64,000 nt of DNA from Anolis sagrei (Eukaryota > Chordata > Lepidosauria > Squamata > Anolidae). This document shows positions 61,836 to 64,000 of this stretch, piece after piece. The position numbers were made by a program, and so were the translations under genes. The stretch is from NCBI RefSeq assembly GCF_037176765.1, contig NC_090034.1, positions 3,815,375 to 3,879,374 of the forward strand, in the 5' to 3' direction. The notes beneath the pieces are model-generated. The model saw only the letters and a program-made list of their open reading frames with translations, did not search any database and was not told the DNA's origin. Each line of letters starts with the position of its first letter. The stretch's first letter is position 1.

Positions 61836-62220
61836 GGGCGGATCACAATGCACATATACATGGGAAACATTCAATGCCATAGACACACAACATATATAGA
61901 CAGACACAAAGGCTATTTAACATTCCAGCTTCCTGAGAGTGTGCTTGAATTCCAGCCACCGGGGGAGCTATCGCTATACCAATTGGGTACTTCCTCATTC
62001 TTTTGCACATTGCTGGAGATTTTTATGGCATTGTAAATTAATTAAATTAGCCCCCCACATAAGCGGTACCTAAGTTTCCTAATTGACAGATACAACCATC
62101 TTTCGGGCTGCAAAGGTCGACAGCAAGCTAGACAAATGGTTGGGAGCTTACTTCGATCTAGGCTGGTTTCGAACTCATGACCTTTTGGTCGGTGGTGATT
62201 TTTAATGCAGCTGACTCCCA
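61836..62220 (-). mobile_element. L2-tailed tRNA-derived SINE, complete copy
   Basis: Read in reverse, the head has a B-box-like GGTCATGAGTTCGAAACC (62163-62180 region). The body has GGGGGGCTAATTTAATTAA. The tail CATGTATATGTGCATTGTG, GATCCGCCCTGAG is L2-type. Confidence 0.7.
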
Positions 62221-62279
62221 AACAGCTACAACCCGGAGAAGAGCAAACCACAAACCATTGAATACAATGCGGTCTGAGC

Positions 62280-63095
62280 TCCGACACAGAGGCTATTTAA
62301 CTTTCCAGCTTCGTGAGGGTATGCTTCAAATTCTGGCCATCGGGGGAGCTGTTGCTTCACTATCCACTTGTGACACTGATGGAGTACTTCCTCATTCTTT
62401 TGCACACTGCTGGAGAATTTTATGGCGTTGTAAATTAGTTAAATTAGCCTCCCCGCATAAGTGGTACCACAGAGGCTATTTAATTTTCCAGCTTCATGAG
62501 GGTATGCTTCAAATTCTGGCCACCAGGGGAGCTGTTGCTTCACCGTCCACTTGTGACACTGATGGAGTACTTCCTCATTCTTTTGCACACTGCTGGAGAG
62601 TTTTATGGTGTCGTAAATTAGTTAAATTAGCCTCCCCGCATAAGTGGTACTACAGAGGCTATTTAATTTTCCAGCTTCATGAGGGTATGCTTCGAATTCT
62701 GGCCACCGGGGGAGCTGTTGCTTCACCGTCCACTTGTGACACTGATGGAGTACTTCCTCATTCTTTTGCACACTGCTGGAGAATTTTATGGCGTTGTAAA
62801 TTAGTTAAATTAGCCTCCCCGCATAAGCAGTACCTAAATTTCCTATTTGAGAGATGCAGCTGTTGCTTTGCCGTCCACTGGTTACACCGATGGAGTACTT
62901 CCTCATTCTTTTGCACGCTGCTGGAGAGTTTTATGACGGTACCTAAATTTCCTACTTGACAGATGCAACTGTCTTTCAGGCTGCAAAGGTCGACAGAAAG
63001 CTAGACAAATGGTCGGGAGCTTACTCCGACCCGGGCTGGCTTCGAACTCATGACCTTTCGGTCAGTAGTGATTTTAATGCGGCTGCGCCACATCT
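62280..63095 (-). mobile_element. Second L2-tailed SINE with a tandemly amplified body
   Basis: The head is at 62985-63095 (AAGGTCATGAGTTCGAAGCC in reverse). The body is tandemly repeated: ACAGAGGCTATTTAA is at 62287, 62469 and 62652, and a partial fourth unit starts near 62855. Periods are about 183. The L2-type tail is missing at this copy's left edge. Confidence 0.75.
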
Positions 63096-63600
63096 CCTAT
63101 GGGAATCCATCACTAGGATTTGGCCCACTTTGAGCCTTCAGACATCATGCAAAATTCACTTGCTGTTTCCTTTCCAACCTTGTTTGGCTTGAAAAATAGC
63201 ATCTTCATTTTGGGAAAAACCACATCTAAAAATCTCTAATTTTAGTAGCTTGTGAACAAAGAAGGACTCTGACCGGGCATATCATTATTTTTTTTGTTAA
63301 GTTGTTGTTCCATTTTTCATACACACTGCAATTTGAGAAAGAAAAGAAAACCAAAACAAGACAGCATCTTGTTCTATTTAGAGCAATTCCTCCGAGACAG
63401 AAATCCTCCCTTGTGCAGTTGATGCCTCTGGGGAACGTCTCCCAAAGAGGCCATTCTTTGCTTTCTCTTTGGGTCACACACACTTTGTGTTTTTCTACAC
63501 AAAACAAAGTCTTGCTCCTACTTGAATCCAGTCAATTCCTTGGCTTTCCATTCAATGGAGGAAGCAACAGCTCGGCCTGGTTTGTTTGTTTGTATTGTTT
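63096..63600. other. NATD1 intron, nothing recognised
   Basis: About 500 bases of unique sequence. A 102-codon frame at 63302-63610 has no known features. Confidence 0.35.
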
Positions 63601-63606
63601 ACTATA

Positions 63607-64000
63607 CTAGCCGTCCACTCCCAAGCATTGCTGTGGCCCAGTCTGTGTATACGTGTTTTGTGTGTGTATATATGTGTGTTTGCTTATATATATATATATT
63701 GTGCATGCGTTGTAATGTAATTTTTGGCTTTTTAAGTCCCTTTTGCTATGTTTTTCAGTCTTTTTGCTAGCTGTACCTGCCACACGTTGCTGTGGCCAGC
63801 CTTCCCTCCCTCTTTCTCTCCTTCTTTTTCTCCTTTCTTCCCTCTTTTTCTTTCCTTTCTTTTTTCTTCCTTCTCTACCTGTTTCTTTCCTCACTTCCTT
63901 TGCTCTTTGGTTCCATCCTTCCTTGTCTCTTTCCTTCCTTCCTTCTTTCTCTTTCATTCCTTCTCTCCTTCCTTCCCTTTCACTTTTTTATTTCATTCTC
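63607..64000 (-). mobile_element. Two nested Helitron 3' ends with a purine tract, cut by the window edge
   Basis: The first terminus is at 63607 (CTAG, then CCGTCCACTCCC and a hairpin with GCATTGCTGTGG). Its interior has (CA/TA)n and GGCTTTTTAAGTCCC. The second terminus is at 63767 (CTAGCTGTACCTGCC, ACGTTGCTGTGG), followed at 63805-64000 by a (TTCC)n tract. In element orientation the purine tract lies directly before the terminal hairpin, as at 10308-11694. Confidence 0.7.

Overview
The window looks like a squamate reptile chromosome segment, most likely an iguanian lizard such as an anole or a close relative. Two things point that way. Fragments of three conserved vertebrate genes lie in the order and orientation known from human 17p11.2. 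The rest is a dense mix of BovB, CR1 and L2 LINEs, Penelope-like elements, SPIN-type hAT transposons, Helitrons and tRNA-derived SINEs, a mix typical of lizards.

Host genes. The last coding exon of DHRS7B (+) ends at 1709. TMEM11 (-) is complete in two exons: exon 1 at 34057-34145 inside a CpG island, and exon 2 at 15112-15628. They are separated by an 18.4 kb intron filled with repeats. NATD1 (-) contributes its last two exons, at 59282-59400 and 56170-56286; its first exon is beyond the right edge. DHRS7B and TMEM11 are tail to tail, and TMEM11 and NATD1 are in tandem on the minus strand. The products are an SDR-family oxidoreductase, an inner mitochondrial membrane protein of cristae organisation, and a small GNAT-like protein. 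They share synteny rather than an obvious pathway.

Layout. 1-1500: a possible LTR fossil and DHRS7B intron with a 502-bp duplication. 1.9-3.8 kb: an inverted Penelope-like structure with two tandem arrays. 4.6-9.7 kb: a 5-kb minisatellite of about 75-bp units that flips orientation, with a hAT insertion. 10.3-13.7 kb: a Helitron and long purine tracts. 13.8-15.1 kb: a LINE fragment and the TMEM11 3' end. 15.6-34.0 kb: TMEM11 intron 1, with nested LINEs, SPIN and Penelope copies and, next to exon 1, a 1.8-kb minisatellite. 34.0-34.4 kb: the TMEM11 promoter. 34.4-54.3 kb: intergenic repeats, including a BovB copy with a 212-bp array, Jockey/I-group LINEs, SINEs, palindromic MITEs and a 3-kb array born inside a MITE-like element. 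54.3-59.4 kb: the NATD1 region, with two long pyrimidine tracts. 59.5-64.0 kb: a Jockey/I-group LINE with a 136-bp array, SINEs and Helitron ends.

The most unusual property is the number of independent local tandem amplifications, at least ten, each seeded by a different sequence: intron ends, LINE reverse-transcriptase segments, SINE and MITE interiors, and Penelope termini. The Penelope-type repeats also carry a recurrent hammerhead-ribozyme-like motif whose helix II is supported by compensatory differences between copies. Family names rest on recognition of sequence, not on any search.
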